A stretch of DNA of 64,000 nucleotides from Ampullaceana balthica (GCA_944989445.1 CALYLW010000430.1:124709-188708), one strand, 5' to 3'. Counted from the stretch's first letter, positions 1-10,584 are shown. A program made the numbers and translations. Notes: generated by a model not told the origin, from the letters alone.

Positions 1-212
1 CATATGCAAGAAAAAACTATTCAAATTCTCTTTCTTCCCATCCGCAATTTGAATGTGGCATTGGTTGCCTGAGGAAACCAGGAAAACCAATACTCTATCA
101 TCATTTAAAACTCTAATAAAAATGCAAGACTAGAAATAAACCATGGAAAAGCATAGAAATCAATAATCTTCTGTATAGAAAGAGCGTCTGTTACAGATAA
201 GATAAGACAACA
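1..212 (+). mobile_element. 3' end fragment of CR1-like LINE
   Basis: The stretch matches, in opposite orientation, the 3' end of the LINE at 31995-36930: a segment with LINE-typical wording (CTAATAAAAATGCAAGACTAG) followed by a terminal block with AGAAAGAGCGTCTGT and a GATAAGATAAGA-like tail. It is cut by the window edge, so its left limit is unknown. Other copies of the same tail lie at 11443-11826, 21128-21540 and 24058-24124. Non-coding here. Confidence 0.75.
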
Positions 213-475
213 GAATCAAACAGTTATTAATGTTTAATCCATAATGTGACGATGAAAGGAAAATTCAAACTGACAACCAGTCAATTAGAATTCAATGTGC
301 ATTCAAAATTGTGACCAATACACAATAGCTTTGAGGTTGATGCGGGTGTAAGTTTCCAATGCTCGTTCAACTCGTTGCTGCAGCTCACAATAACGTTTTT
401 GCCTAGGCTGCTGTGTTCAGGTAACAGCTTGTAAAAGGAAATACTTGTTCAAATTGCAATCCTTTAAAGTGTCAT

Positions 476-721
476 CTATAAATGTTCACATCGTTGGATG
501 TTTACAGATGAAGAGTGATTGCTATCCATGATGCCGTCTCTCATAGATGTTGTTAGTTTAGCAAGTTTTCTAGCCACATCAATTCTGTTGTTCCAAGTTG
601 GAAAACTTAACAGGGACAGTCTATACCCTTCTCCCCTTCCTAGCACACAGCGTCCATGATGCTCCAAGAATGTCTTCAATGTATTTGTTTTGAGCGAGCT
701 CATCAAAGGTGTTGATAACAC
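476..721 (-). CDS. possible 3'-terminal exon of an unrecognised gene
   Basis: On the - strand a good acceptor (TTCTTATCAG) at about 731 is followed by open sequence ending at a stop at 476. Two overlapping frames look protein-like: one gives FDELAQNKYIEDILGASW up to about 645, the other continues with GYRLSLLSFPTWN and ARKLAKLTTSMRDGI to the stop. They would join through a 1-bp shift in the G-rich run near 637-645. I do not recognise the family. It could be a decayed terminal exon, a retrocopy fragment, or chance. Confidence 0.22.
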   Translation of the reverse strand: MLSTPLMSSLKTNTLKTFLEHHGRCVLGRGEGYRLSLLSFPTWNNRIDVARKLAKLTTSMRDGIMDSNHSSSVNIQRCEHL

Positions 722-851
722 AAGAGCTGATAAGAATTTTACAAAATCACATATTAAGTGTAAGAAGATGATATTAATGAACTATCTCTAGCTTACTACG
801 AATACATTGCACTGTTTGTCTTTTTTATTGATATGTAGATAGTATGCAATT

Positions 852-1030
852 TTTAAAATTAAGACACTGAATTATTATTGTTTTATGAGCCATGGTCTTG
901 TCAAAGCTATTTAAAATTAAGACACTGAATTATTATTGTTTTGGAGCCATGGTCTTGTCAAAGCTATTTAAAATTAAGACACTGAATTATTATTGTTTTA
1001 TGAGCCATGGTCTTGTCAAAGCTATTTAAA
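852..1030. repeat. 58-bp tandem repeat, three copies
   Basis: Three consecutive units (852-909, 910-966, 967-1024) start with TTTAAAATTAAGACACTGAA and end in CTTGTCAAAGCTA. The middle unit is 57 bp because TAT is shortened to T in the centre. A short partial fourth unit follows. The copies are almost identical, so the expansion is recent. Confidence 0.95.
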
Positions 1031-1039
1031 GCTAAGAGT

Positions 1040-1546
1040 GAAATGTTTTTATTGCTTTAACTTTATAGGTAATTTTATATATTTTAAATTTTTCACCATA
1101 CTGCATTTTTTCATTTCATTAGTAGTTTAAACATCCTGGGGGTCGAACCAACCGAGGTCGAGACATGATGTGGTCAAAACTACTTGTAGGTGAATTGGCA
1201 GGAAAGAACCGTCTGGGGTCCAAATGTCCTGCTACCTATATACACACACACATATTTATAAATATATATATATAAATATGTATGAGTTTGTAATATTGTG
1301 GAGCCCCCTAATTTAATGTCAATGTTTATAGTCAGAAACTTTTTTATGAAGTAAGAAAGCAAGTGTTGTACTAAGCGCAAAATTTCTCGGTCAAAGACAT
1401 GTAAAAATGTAACTTTCTGTTTATTTGTAATAGCCTTGAAAAGTTATGATAACAATTCCTTTGCCTTAATTTTTTTCAAACATTTTTTTAATACCTTTTA
1501 AGTTTTATAGATTGAACCGCACATTTGCACTTTGAAAAAAATATAA
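1040..1546. other. intergenic stretch without recognisable gene
   Basis: AT-rich sequence with a short TA/CA microsatellite near 1240-1280. No domain or convincing splice structure was seen on either strand. Confidence 0.6.
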
Positions 1547-1550
1547 TTAA

Positions 1551-3335
1551 CCCTTTAAAGGGCAGAGAAAAGTACAAATAGTTTGAAGTTTTTTTTTCGA
1601 TCATTTTATTTGAAATGTGACTCAAATGACTCAAATGACATAAAAACAAGTTACTAGCATTACATATTTAGAGTATCTTGTATTTGGAGGGTAGCAATAA
1701 GATTGCCACTGCCCATGTAGTAAAGTGAAGGTGGCAATATAGACGCCACTGACCACACATTACAACTGTGAACAACATCAGAAGAGATTATATTAGTCAG
1801 TTTCTACTGATGAAATTAGTCAAAGGGAGTGGCATACAATGGAACTTGGCATCTAGAGCATTGAATCTTTGATTTTTGTTGTTAGTCTTAGTTCTGCAGT
1901 ACCGACATCTTCTGAAGGACTCCAGATCAGCTGGTAGGTGAAGGCCGACATCATCAAGACAAATTGCCAGAGGAACCCCTAGTTCTTTTGTGGGAGCATT
2001 TGCCTTGGATTTTTTTTAAAAGAAATTTGAGAAGTGTGAACTGGGGCGTTTACGGCTGCAGAATGTTCCACACAGTTCTCTAGCCAAACAGTCTCCTAAA
2101 ATAAATCATTTGGACTGGAGCTTATTTGTGAACAATGTTGCGAAGAATAAACGCATTCACAATAGCAGAATCCAACAAGAAATAGAAGATACGTAGCCAC
2201 CACCGTTTTGGCTTTCTGCCAACTTCATAAAACGATCTCTTTTGGTCAAATCTATCAACACCACCCATCCTCCTAGTGTACTGTGCAACTGGCGGGGGGC
2301 ACTTGATGGACATCCTGGAACCATGTTTCTGTGCATTTCCAGTATTTCAATTTTTTTTCTGTTTTTCTGGGAAGCATAAAGATTAGTTGCTCAACAATAG
2401 AATTAATAACTTTTTTGTCAAAAAATCTGTAAAAATATGCTGAATCTGTTTTTGAAAACTGATGAATTGGTTCTGACGGTTTGTCATCAAAATCTAAATT
2501 CACCATTGTTTCCGACTGGGGGGGGGTCTATCTTTTTCCAAAGTAGATCTTCATCATCTGAAGCTATTTCATCATCTGTTGAATCGGTTTCACTGTCAGC
2601 AGAAAACTCTTCATCATTTTCTGAATGTAAGAAAAGTCTGTCAAAAGAATCGCCAGCTCTGTTTTCAGGGTCACGTTGAGTTTTTTCATTGCTGGACACA
2701 CAACGAGGATCAGATCTTTCTGGATCTATATCTTCACATTCACTGTCACTATTGTCTTCTTCATCATCTTCAGACCCTGAATCATCAGGGATGTCAAGGT
2801 ATTCTATGACCTCTTGTTGAGAAAAGTATCCACGTTGAGCCATCTGCAACATAAAGAACGAAAAAGATGAATAGTTTACTAACGAAGTGCTATATATATA
2901 GTAACTAAATACAGTCAGTGGCAAATATAATGCCACCCTCTAATTCAGGTACAGTCAGTGGCAAGTATTATGCCATCAATATCACTTTTGTTTGACATGT
3001 TCACTTCACAACAGTAGATTATAACTAAAACAAAAAAAGAGACACTTTAACCACTATTATTCAAAAAGAATAACCAAAGAATTGCATAATACTTACTGTG
3101 AAATGTTAATTTGTTGCAAAACTCAGGCCACCATCACAAGTGGGTCAACCCTAACACACCACGTCAATGTGTTACTCCAAAAACAAAGAGCTAGAGCTCT
3201 TGTGTAAACGTGTCGCGACCTCTTTTATGCAAGGGAAGATACTGCGACAAATACGCGCGGCAAAATATTGGCCACTGAGCTTTAAAAACATTGATTTTGG
3301 TGGTGGCGTCTATTTTGCCACTACCCGTTAAAGGG
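1551..3335 (-). mobile_element. internally deleted piggyBac element
   Basis: The element is bounded by TTAA at 1547-1550 and 3336-3339, the canonical piggyBac target duplication. Its terminal inverted repeats read CCCTTTAAAGGGCAG on the left and, reverse-complemented, CCCTTTAACGGGTAGTGGC on the right. Subterminal motifs around GTGGCAATATAGACGCCACT near both ends are also inverted. At 1.8 kb it is shorter than usual autonomous elements (about 2.4-3 kb). The coding remnant inside explains this as loss of the central catalytic region. Confidence 0.92.
1797..2843 (-). pseudogene. piggyBac transposase remnant (core deleted)
   Basis: Read on the - strand, an acidic N-terminus starts with MAQRGYFSQQEV at 2843 and is rich in Asp/Glu/Ser. 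After a frame change it continues with SEPIHQFSKTDSAYFYRFFD and VINSIVEQLI, the piggyBac N-terminal domain. The next recognisable piece (2122-2313) carries GGVDRFDQ and KPKRWWLRIFYF, which belong downstream of the catalytic core, so the DDD core has been lost. The C-terminus keeps a cysteine-rich segment, CRYCRTKTNNKNQRF then FHC, ending at a stop at 1797-1799. It needs at least two frame changes, so no active protein is expected. Family assignment is firm; the extent of the deletion is judged by eye. Confidence 0.9.
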
Positions 3336-3339
3336 TTAA

Positions 3340-3948
3340 AACACTTACAATCTAATCTCAGCCATGCTAATTTAAGAGTAGGTGTCTCTAGTGGTGTGAA
3401 TTTCAGCATTTATTCATCTTATAATTCTGATCGATTAAAATTGGATTAAAATTTAAGAAAATATTTCTTATATTTTTTTCTTCAATTTCTTAATAATTTA
3501 TAATTTTGTTACTTACATACTTTTCCATCGTATTATTAATATTTATTTAGATGTGCATATGTAAACAAAATGGTTTTTCTTCCTCATTTCTTGCATAGCA
3601 GAACACATTTGCTGTGTTTTTTCACAAAATTTGGAGCTATAGAATTACCTCAACTTAACCCATTTCAGAAAATAATGACTCGTGACTTAACGGGATCTAT
3701 ATGTGCTTTACAAAAATAAAATTAATCGAAATTAATTGATTAATTGATTAAATTTTTCCTGATAAATCGAACAATTTTTTATTTTATCAGTACCAGTCCT
3801 AATAATAATTAAATAGTACACTTTTTTCCTTTTTTAAAATTTTTAGATAAAATTGGATAACAGGCGCAGACTTTGAAGAATTTATAATACTTTTTAAAAA
3901 AATGTTATAAAGAATGTAGGACTTCTTTAAAACTTATTTGTTTTGCAG
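3340..3948. other. AT-rich stretch upstream of first visible cadherin exon
   Basis: No gene or structured element was recognised. A run of ATTAATTGATTAATTGATTAAA-type sequence lies near 3730-3760. If the cadherin gene has earlier exons, none was found here or in 1-1550, so they probably lie before the window. Confidence 0.5.
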
Positions 3949-4137
3949 CTGCGAATAAGTGTTTGTGATCAGGCACCTATTCCTCTATGTGCCCTTCAAG
4001 ATGCGTATGTGTTCATATATGTGATGAGAAACATCCATGCTCCATATTTCCTCAACACACCATACATTAGAGATCTGCAGACCTTCACACCAAGTCAAAA
4101 TGTGCTGACGGCCAATGCGACGGACGATGATCCAAAG
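3949..4137 (+). CDS. cadherin-type gene, exon A (first visible)
   Basis: A 189-bp exon, phase 0 at both ends, lies between acceptor TTTTGCAG and a donor at 4138. It encodes the end of one cadherin repeat (LRISVCDQ, the final strand before the linker), a linker NIHAPYF equivalent to the usual N-x-A-P-x-F, and the first half of the next repeat up to NATDDDPK, which matches the calcium-binding D-x-D segment. Cadherin repeats form extracellular rods used in cell adhesion and bind calcium between domains. The preceding half repeat must be upstream of the window. Following exons alternate between this 'linker' type and a 'second half' type, all phase 0, so each repeat is built from two exons. Confidence 0.82.
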
Positions 4138-4465
4138 GTCAGCTTATATTTATACTTAAACTTCTCATACATTTTTAAATGAGTAAATTGGAATAGATTC
4201 AGCTGATGATCCAAAGGTCAGCTTATAGTTACACTTAACTTAAATTTCTCATATAATTTTAAGGAAGTAATTTGGTATAGATTCAGCAGATGATCTAATG
4301 GTCAGCATATTTACACACATATTTTTTTCTGGGAGTAAAATTAAGACTGTACAACCAATAAAACACTTGAAAACTATTACAATATTATCAGCTATTATTA
4401 GATACTAACATCATTCTTGATACCATGCATTAATCAGTGGTTTCAATTTTTGTTACTTCTTGTAG

Positions 4466-4600
4466 ACAACTCGATTTGGTCAGATCAGTTATGCCCTGAT
4501 TGGTGATGATGGTGCAGAAAATAGATTTATAATTAATCAGCTGACTGGTGCCATCACAGTGTCCAATACATCTGGCAGTGGACAAGAGAATCCATTTAGG
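4466..4600 (+). CDS. cadherin-type gene, exon B
   Basis: A 135-bp phase-0 exon follows TTCTTGTAG and precedes GTCAGT. It encodes the second half of a cadherin repeat: FGQISYALIGDDG, RFIINQLTGAITV (the F-x-I-x-x-x-T-G-x-I core) and ends in NPFR, to be continued by LRIQVCD of exon C. Confidence 0.85.
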
Positions 4601-4809
4601 GTCAGTGCAGCCTCTCAAATGTCTCTTACAATAAGATAATATTACTCATTGAAAATATTTTACATTTTAAGCAAAGTACATGCTTGATTAAAATACATTG
4701 TACTGCCATTAGAATGTAAAATATATTTTGAAAATGATAATTTATTTAACTTTGGATGTGAGCTAGTTGTCTGTCTGTGATTAACAAATGAAGCAACATC
4801 TTTCTACAG

Positions 4810-4989
4810 CTGCGTATTCAAGTTTGTGATGGTGGTAACCTGTGTGCCGTGACTGTGGCTATTGTCACCATCTCCACCAATCAGTATGCTCCAGTACTGG
4901 ATCTCCCCAACTACCAGCAAACAGTCCCAGAGACCCAGCCTTACAGTGACACCATCATTGATGTTAATGCATCTGATAAAGATGCTGCT
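4810..4989 (+). CDS. cadherin-type gene, exon C
   Basis: A 180-bp phase-0 exon (acceptor TTTCTACAG, donor GTGAGT) encodes LRIQVCDGGNLCAV, a linker NQYAPVLDLP, a Glu-containing segment VPETQPYSD and the calcium motif NASDKDAA. It has the same linker-type organisation as exon A. Confidence 0.85.
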
Positions 4990-5337
4990 GTGAGTAAACA
5001 TATGACATTCTTATGCTCTGTTAATACTGTCATATTTTTTATTTTGCTGTTCTCTCCGATTACCACAATAAAGCTAAGTGTTACCTTTTCTTTTTTTTCT
5101 TTTCTTTATTCTGGCAGGGTTTGGTCAACACATTTATTATTCCTTTGTAGATTTTTCCAATACGTTATTTTCCAATTTTAACAAAAAATAAATTTTCTGA
5201 AATATTGATCAGAGAAACTTACTACAACCCATGACTTTTGAAAATAATTTTTTAATTTCTTGAGTTCACATATACATATATGTTTTTATTGTAGCCTTTC
5301 TTCCTTAATTTATCATTATGTCTTTGTGTCTGTCCAG

Positions 5338-5484
5338 GCCCCCAACAACCAGTATGAGTTTGAGTTACTGAATGGAACTGTTGGTGATGGAAGCCTCAAC
5401 TGCTTTGCTGTCAATCCAACCACAGGATTCATATTTGCCAAGAGAAGTCTCAGAGAGTCTCCATGCACAGCTAACGTTTACAAT
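5338..5484 (+). CDS. cadherin-type gene, exon D
   Basis: A 147-bp phase-0 exon between TCTGTCCAG and GTAGTT encodes a second-half module: NQYEFELLNGTVGDG, then NCFAVNPTTGFIFAKR, the F-x-V-x-x-x-T-G-x-I cadherin core. Two cysteines (NCF and SPC) may form a disulphide. Confidence 0.82.
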
Positions 5485-5935
5485 GTAGTTGGAAAATATC
5501 ATTCTTGCTTGCACCCATAAATGGAGGAAGAACTGATTATTATTTAATTATATTTAAAAGAGAAATCTTCCATTTTGAAACTTGCTCATTTAGATTTAAA
5601 AATTCTAAAATATCATATTCTAATAATATATTTTTCTAAAGATCTCAGCAGAATTTAAATAAATTATAAACCATTAGTAACTATAAAATAATTTTAGAAA
5701 CGAAGTATCCTTGATAAATAGATATAAACATTTAGATACATATTATAGAAATAAATTGTTTGAAAGAAAGCTAATAAATAGATCGATGGATGTATAAGTA
5801 AGTTAATTAAACATAATAATATAAATCTCATTTGTATAATTAGAAACAGGTAGCATACTTTTCATTTAAAATTAGATTTAGCATATTTTCATTGCATAAA
5901 TAAAAGATGTCATTGATATTTGTCGTCTATTCCAG

Positions 5936-6124
5936 TTCCGTGTTAGAGCCAATGATAAAGGTGTCAATGTTTTGAGAAGTGCTCCTTCCAGTGGGACCAT
6001 TAATGTGGTTCGTAACCAATACCCTCCAGTGTGGAACCAAAGAACTTACAACTTTACCATCCCAATGAATGTGACTGCCAACACTGTTGTAGGAATCATT
6101 ACTGCAACTGACCAGGACCCACTG
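5936..6124 (+). CDS. cadherin-type gene, exon E
   Basis: A 189-bp phase-0 exon (acceptor CTATTCCAG, donor GTAAGA) has the same length as exon A. It encodes FRVRANDKG, linker NQYPPVWN, N-glycosylation-type sequons (NFT, NVT) and ITATDQDPL, the calcium-binding D-x-D. Confidence 0.85.
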
Positions 6125-6418
6125 GTAAGATCAAAGACAAAAATAAATAATGGTTGCTTGATACCATGGAAATATCTTGTAACTTGTAAGTGGTGAAATA
6201 TTCCTTTCTGATTGCTGTACATAGAATTCAATAAAGAAGTTAATAACTTAATAACTTGCTTATTTTTAGAATTAAGTTTCTATTCTCACAAAAAAAAATT
6301 GAATTTTTACACATGAAGCTCACACGACTGTTACAATAAAACTTGATTTTTCTTGTTTATCTTTTGCATTTGAATTTTTTTTTCAAGTTTTGAAAATGAA
6401 TGCTGATTTTATTCTCAG

Positions 6419-6559
6419 GTCCCATATGGTACTCTCAGCTACAGTGTAATTGGTGGAGGAAATGGCAATACTTATTTTACCATCAATGCAACCAGTAACA
6501 ATAATGTGAATGTGATTCTGTCTAATCAAGTTATAGCCACCACAGTTTTAGAATATAAG
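6419..6559 (+). CDS. cadherin-type gene, exon F
   Basis: A 141-bp phase-0 exon between TTCTCAG and GTAACA encodes YGTLSYSVIGGGNGN, YFTINATSNN and ends with TVLEYK, a common last residue group before the final strand in cadherin repeats. Confidence 0.82.
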
Positions 6560-7115
6560 GTAACATATCTGTGTAAGATTGGGAAATATCTTATTGAAAC
6601 ACTAAATATTTGATTACTGTTATTCAAAGAAAAAATAATAAAATAGGGGATACAAACAACAGGAAAATAGATGTTCATTGAAAGACTTGGTAAATTCTAT
6701 TTAAATTGTATCTATCGTATCTGTGTAGTCATTAGAAAAAACCTGTTGTGAATTAAAATGAACTTATTGAACATTTAAACTGCTCAGGAAATTTTAATTT
6801 TTTGGCCAATAATTATCCATTTTAATAAGTTATATATTATCTTATCTTATCTACTACAGATTATCATCTATACAGAAGATTATTGTGTCCTACACTTATC
6901 AATGGTTTATAAATCTTAATGTATTGTACAAAAGTATGTTATAAATGAAATCTATTTATAATAGTATTTAATGACATAATTATTACATCAAAAGTAGACA
7001 AGACCTTATTGAATGTTCAGTGGTTTCTTCTCATTGAATAATATTCTACAGTATTTGAATTGATATGCTCTCAATGGAGGAATCACTTGAAAAATGTAAA
7101 ATCTTTTTTAATCAG

Positions 7116-7305
7116 ATCTTTTTGCTAGTACAAGACAGTGGTGTACCTCACCTTCAAGACTTTGCTGAAGTTACCATTTATGTGAATCGAAATCTGAACC
7201 TCCCATATTTTACTCAGCTTATCTACAACTTTGAAATCTATGAGGACTATGCAATAGGAGACTCAAATCGGAACAATGCTACTAGGAGCTGACAATGACA
7301 ACTAT
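7116..7305 (+). CDS. cadherin-type gene, exon G with 1-bp frameshift
   Basis: The exon encodes IFLLVQDSGVPHLQDF, a linker NLNLPYF, and NFEIYEDYAIGDS, then runs out of frame. Removing one A from the AAA at about 7264-7266 restores D-S-I-G-T-M-L-L-G-A-D-N-D-N-Y with the expected calcium motif. It also turns the 190-bp exon into 189 bp, exactly the length of exons A and E. As written, the frame ends early in NNATRS then a stop. It is either an inactivating mutation or a homopolymer sequencing error. Confidence 0.78.
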
Positions 7306-7473
7306 GTGTGTATAATAATTTATTAAATTATGAACAAATGATTAGTACAATCTCAAAAACAAAAAATTGTTGCAACGGTTCAATGTCATACGTTATTTTC
7401 TGAAAATTGTTGTTAGAAATTATAATTTATAAATAGGTGTTATCTTTTCTTTTGAATATGCTTTGTATTATAG

Positions 7474-7599
7474 TCTCCGTGGAAAGACTTCTACTTCCGT
7501 CCCATACCAAGTCACTCTTACTTCACAATTAGTGCATCAGGTATTGTATCTGCCTATAGAGACTTTAGATTGGATGCCACTCAAACTGGAATGTACACA
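7474..7599 (+). CDS. cadherin-type gene, exon H
   Basis: A 126-bp phase-0 exon (acceptor GTATTATAG, donor GTAAGT) encodes a second-half module: SPWKDFYFRPIPSHS, YFTISASGIVSAYRD and TQTGMYT. It is shorter than exons B, D and F, but its F-T-I-x-x-x-G-x-V core is clear. Confidence 0.75.
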
Positions 7600-7626
7600 G
7601 TAAGTTGACATTTTCAAGTTTTTTCA

Positions 7627-7970
7627 AATAAAATGAACAAAATTATTTTTTTTAAAGAATGAGGCCCAGCTGCAGTGAGGAATGTAGAATCTCGCATGAA
7701 AAAGCAGAAAATAATTTTTTAGTCACAAACTAAGTAGTCACACAGGGGGACTCAAAACTCTAAGTTTTATTGATATTTATTGTGATCGATTGTGGGATTT
7801 AATGTGAGATATAAAATTTGATCAACTAACACAAAAGTTCTGAGTCCCCCTGTGTGACTACTTAGTTTGTGACTAAAAAATTATTTTCTGCTTTTTCATG
7901 CGAGATTCTACATTCCTCACTGCAGCTTGGCCTCATTCTTTTGAAAAAGTTTTTTTGTTCATTTTATTTT
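7627..7970. mobile_element. palindromic MITE in cadherin intron
   Basis: Two arms of about 140 bp (about 7627-7768 and 7832-7970) are near-perfect reverse complements around a loop with GATCGATTGTGGGATTTAAT. Arm landmarks are AGTCACACAGGGGGACTCA and its complement, and GAATGAGGCC with GGCCTCATTC. A second copy of the left arm plus loop is split at 50443-50544 and 53109-53196. It is non-coding; read on the gene strand it would form a long RNA hairpin. Confidence 0.9.
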
Positions 7971-8059
7971 CTACTTTTACGCGTTAACAAAAAATTTGTA
8001 AAACTTAATTTCATTCATGAAGTCCTGTTAAATGTCCTGTTAGCCAAGTTCATCTAGAG

Positions 8060-8870
8060 ACGAAATTTGTGAGCAAAATTTGACAATTTCTATAAATATA
8101 AACTTACACATTCTTAACTCCTTTCCATATGTGCGCTGATCCACTTATCAGAAAAAATATTTTTTCACAACACATGGATTGTCTATATAAGACATTCTAT
8201 GATTTCGCTTGTTCTATCTGGAATGATTTTCTATACACACTACACATATCATAAACACAACACGACTATGCATCACGGGAAGTGTGTCATTTTTTACTTT
8301 TGTTTTTCCGCCCGACCGACCGCCTGCAAACCCAAGAGACGACGGTGAAGTTAATATAAGGGATTGAATTAGACAACCCCGTAAAAACAAAGGAAGTTAA
8401 TATAAGGGATTGAATTAAACAACCCCGTAAAAACAAAATTTTTGACTACTATAAATCCCTAATATATGAGACATAACTAAAAAGTATATTTCATGCTTAA
8501 ACGCAACAAACATTTACAGACTGAGATTGCCTTAATTCCCCTTTGTTGTAAAACGGAAAAAGTTTTGGTCACGGATGGTTGAACTTAACTCAGCATGATG
8601 CGTAAAATGTCAACAAAAGCTTGCCGCTACATATAGAGATAAACTAAAAATGCATTAATTTAATTACGGTACATTTGATCGATAAGAAAATTTAATAGCT
8701 TTATCCGCCCCACAAGCCGAACCTACTGTGAAAATTTCAGCTCTCTAGCTAGTCAGAAAACGTGTTTACGAGCGTTTTGAAAAAGTTGACGACAGAACCG
8801 GATGCACTGAATCCGGAATCCTTCACGAGTTAATAGGATAGAGGCCTCAATAAAAGGCAAAACAGACTGA
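8060..8870 (-). repeat. interspersed repeat, family shared with 38071-38720
   Basis: The segment holds a tandem pair of GTTAATATAAGGGATTGAAT followed by CAACCCCGTAAAAACAAA (about 8352-8440), plus the text CATCACGGGAAGTGTGTCAT. The same words occur in reverse orientation at 38071-38720, and its right part resembles 63215-63570 (ATTTAATTACGGTACATT and flanks). The superfamily is not recognised; no coding capacity was seen. Confidence 0.65.
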
Positions 8871-9033
8871 CAAAAAAATATTCAATATGTTGTCAAATTT
8901 TCAATAAAACATTTATCTTCTCATATTTTTAATAACATTATTTTAATATTGTTTATAAATTTCTACTATATTTGACAGTTTAACAAATAGTGGCTAAATT
9001 GTGCCACAAATTTAATGTTCTCTTTTTCTTTAG

Positions 9034-9220
9034 CTGACTGCTGAAATCTATGATGGAGGAAACCCTTCACTTACAGGTCTTCAGATGGCCACCATTAACA
9101 TTCATGTGTACCGCAACAGGAACTGCCCAACTTCCCCTAATGGGACTCAAAATAGCACCATCAATGAAAATGCAACAGCATTATCCTATGCCATCTCAAA
9201 TGTTGATAAATTTTGCATTT
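9034..9220 (+). CDS. cadherin-type gene, exon I (phase anomaly)
   Basis: This linker-type exon after TTTTTCTTTAG encodes LTAEIYDGGNPSLTG, a degenerate linker RNRNCPTSPNG, sequons (NGT, NST, NAT) and SYAISNVDKF. With the strong donor GTAAGA its length is 187 bp, one base over a whole number of codons, unlike all earlier exons. Loss of one T from the TTTT at 9211-9214 would restore phase 0. The calcium motif at its end is also poorly conserved. Confidence 0.68.
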
Positions 9221-9782
9221 GTAAGACTCAATACATTATATATAACGGATAACTTTAAATATGTATAATTGTCGTTACTTACAGAATTTGCAACTTTTAA
9301 AATGTATCTATTTCTTTGAGTTTGTTAAAATGTAGGTATGAACCATTTCTATAAGTTTATATTATAGAAAATTTAGAGGCTAAAAAGTTATATGCAAGAT
9401 AATGACATTACAGAAGTTAAACTTTTTTAAATTATATTTTTGATGGTGAAATTCAAGGTATGTAGCAAATAACAAAGTAAAAAATAGAAACTATAGGGCA
9501 GGGTACTGGCGCTATGCACATTTGATTTTATACTGAAATCACTTAAAAGACTCAAACAAATATTACTGGTTTTAGATAACAAAGGTCACCAGGGTCCATA
9601 GGATCCAGTAGGCACAAAGGAAATATGTTTATGCTTGAAAAAAATTAGGCTGTTAGCTACGTAGCAGAGAAAATAAAAAAATATTAAGCAACACATTTTT
9701 AGATATTGTAATCTTATGTGTATTTAATTGTTTTTAGCTTGATCATATCAATTTCATATTCAATCACATTTTATACTTGAAG
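9221..9782. other. intron lacking the expected second-half exon
   Basis: By the two-exon rule a module of about 42-49 codons should lie here. I found no frame with the F-x-I-x-x-x-T-G core between splice sites. A short GC-richer patch near 9580-9620 carries no cadherin-like text. Confidence 0.5.
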
Positions 9783-9908
9783 GTCAATGTCAAGGCCTTT
9801 GATATTACAACCCTTTGTGTTAAATCAGAGCTTAACATTACCATTAACCGTACCATGAGCACCAACAATACTATGTGTGACATGGCTGTTTCTGACCCTA
9901 ATACAATT
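9783..9908 (+). CDS. cadherin-type gene, exon J
   Basis: A 126-bp phase-0 exon lies between CTTGAAG and GTGAGT. It starts with VNVKAFD, occupying the same seven positions as LRISVCD, LRIQVCD and FRVRAND at the starts of exons A, C and E, then ELNITINRTMSTNN and ends in AVSDPNTI. It lacks the usual proline linker and calcium motif, so it probably leaves the cadherin repeat array. Confidence 0.6.
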
Positions 9909-10584
9909 GTGAGTATGATAGCAAAACAATATGTTTTGTATAGTATAAATAATATTTCATTATCATTGTAAAATTTTTCAAACATTTCATTATTTATTTT
10001 CTAAAATATTGAATTTTTAAATTGTGTTTTTAGTTATATTTTTTATGTATATGTAGATTATGCCAAAGGATATGCCATCCAGAACATTCTATTTTTTTTA
10101 TTGTATGACAAAAAATTAATTAACTAAAATCATTTTAACATACACTTACACTACATTGTGTGTCCCCCTTCTTTTTCACTGAATTCAAATGCCGCCCTAC
10201 ATTTAATTACCATGAAAGTGATTTGATTTACGACAGGCTTTCTTTTAAGAGAGATGTTTGAATTTAGATGTTTTATTTTCTTTTTTGTTAATTCTTTAAA
10301 AAAGGAAAGTAATTTAAAAAGCAATAGTACAAAGTACAAACATTTTTCATTTAAAAAAAAATGAATAAGAGTCAGCTCACTGAAACCAAAACCAGTTATG
10401 ACCTCCTCACTCACCTTTAGGAAGGGTTTCACTACTGTCTTTACTAATATTCGTCGTCACTTCTGTATCAGCTCCATGTTGTACCAGTTTTTGTCTGAAT
10501 TCAGGATAGCTTTATTTTATTTCTATTTTATAATTAAATATAATAATGTGTATTAATACATGTTCTTTAATGTCTATTCTGAAG
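9909..10584. other. intron, no further feature
   Basis: AT-rich sequence. A GA/CT-rich patch at 10370-10500 was examined on both strands without finding a recognisable domain. Confidence 0.45.

Noticed and set aside
2437..2679. Plus-strand frame opposite the piggyBac N-terminus
   Set aside because: Ser-rich shadow of the acidic transposase N-terminus on the other strand.
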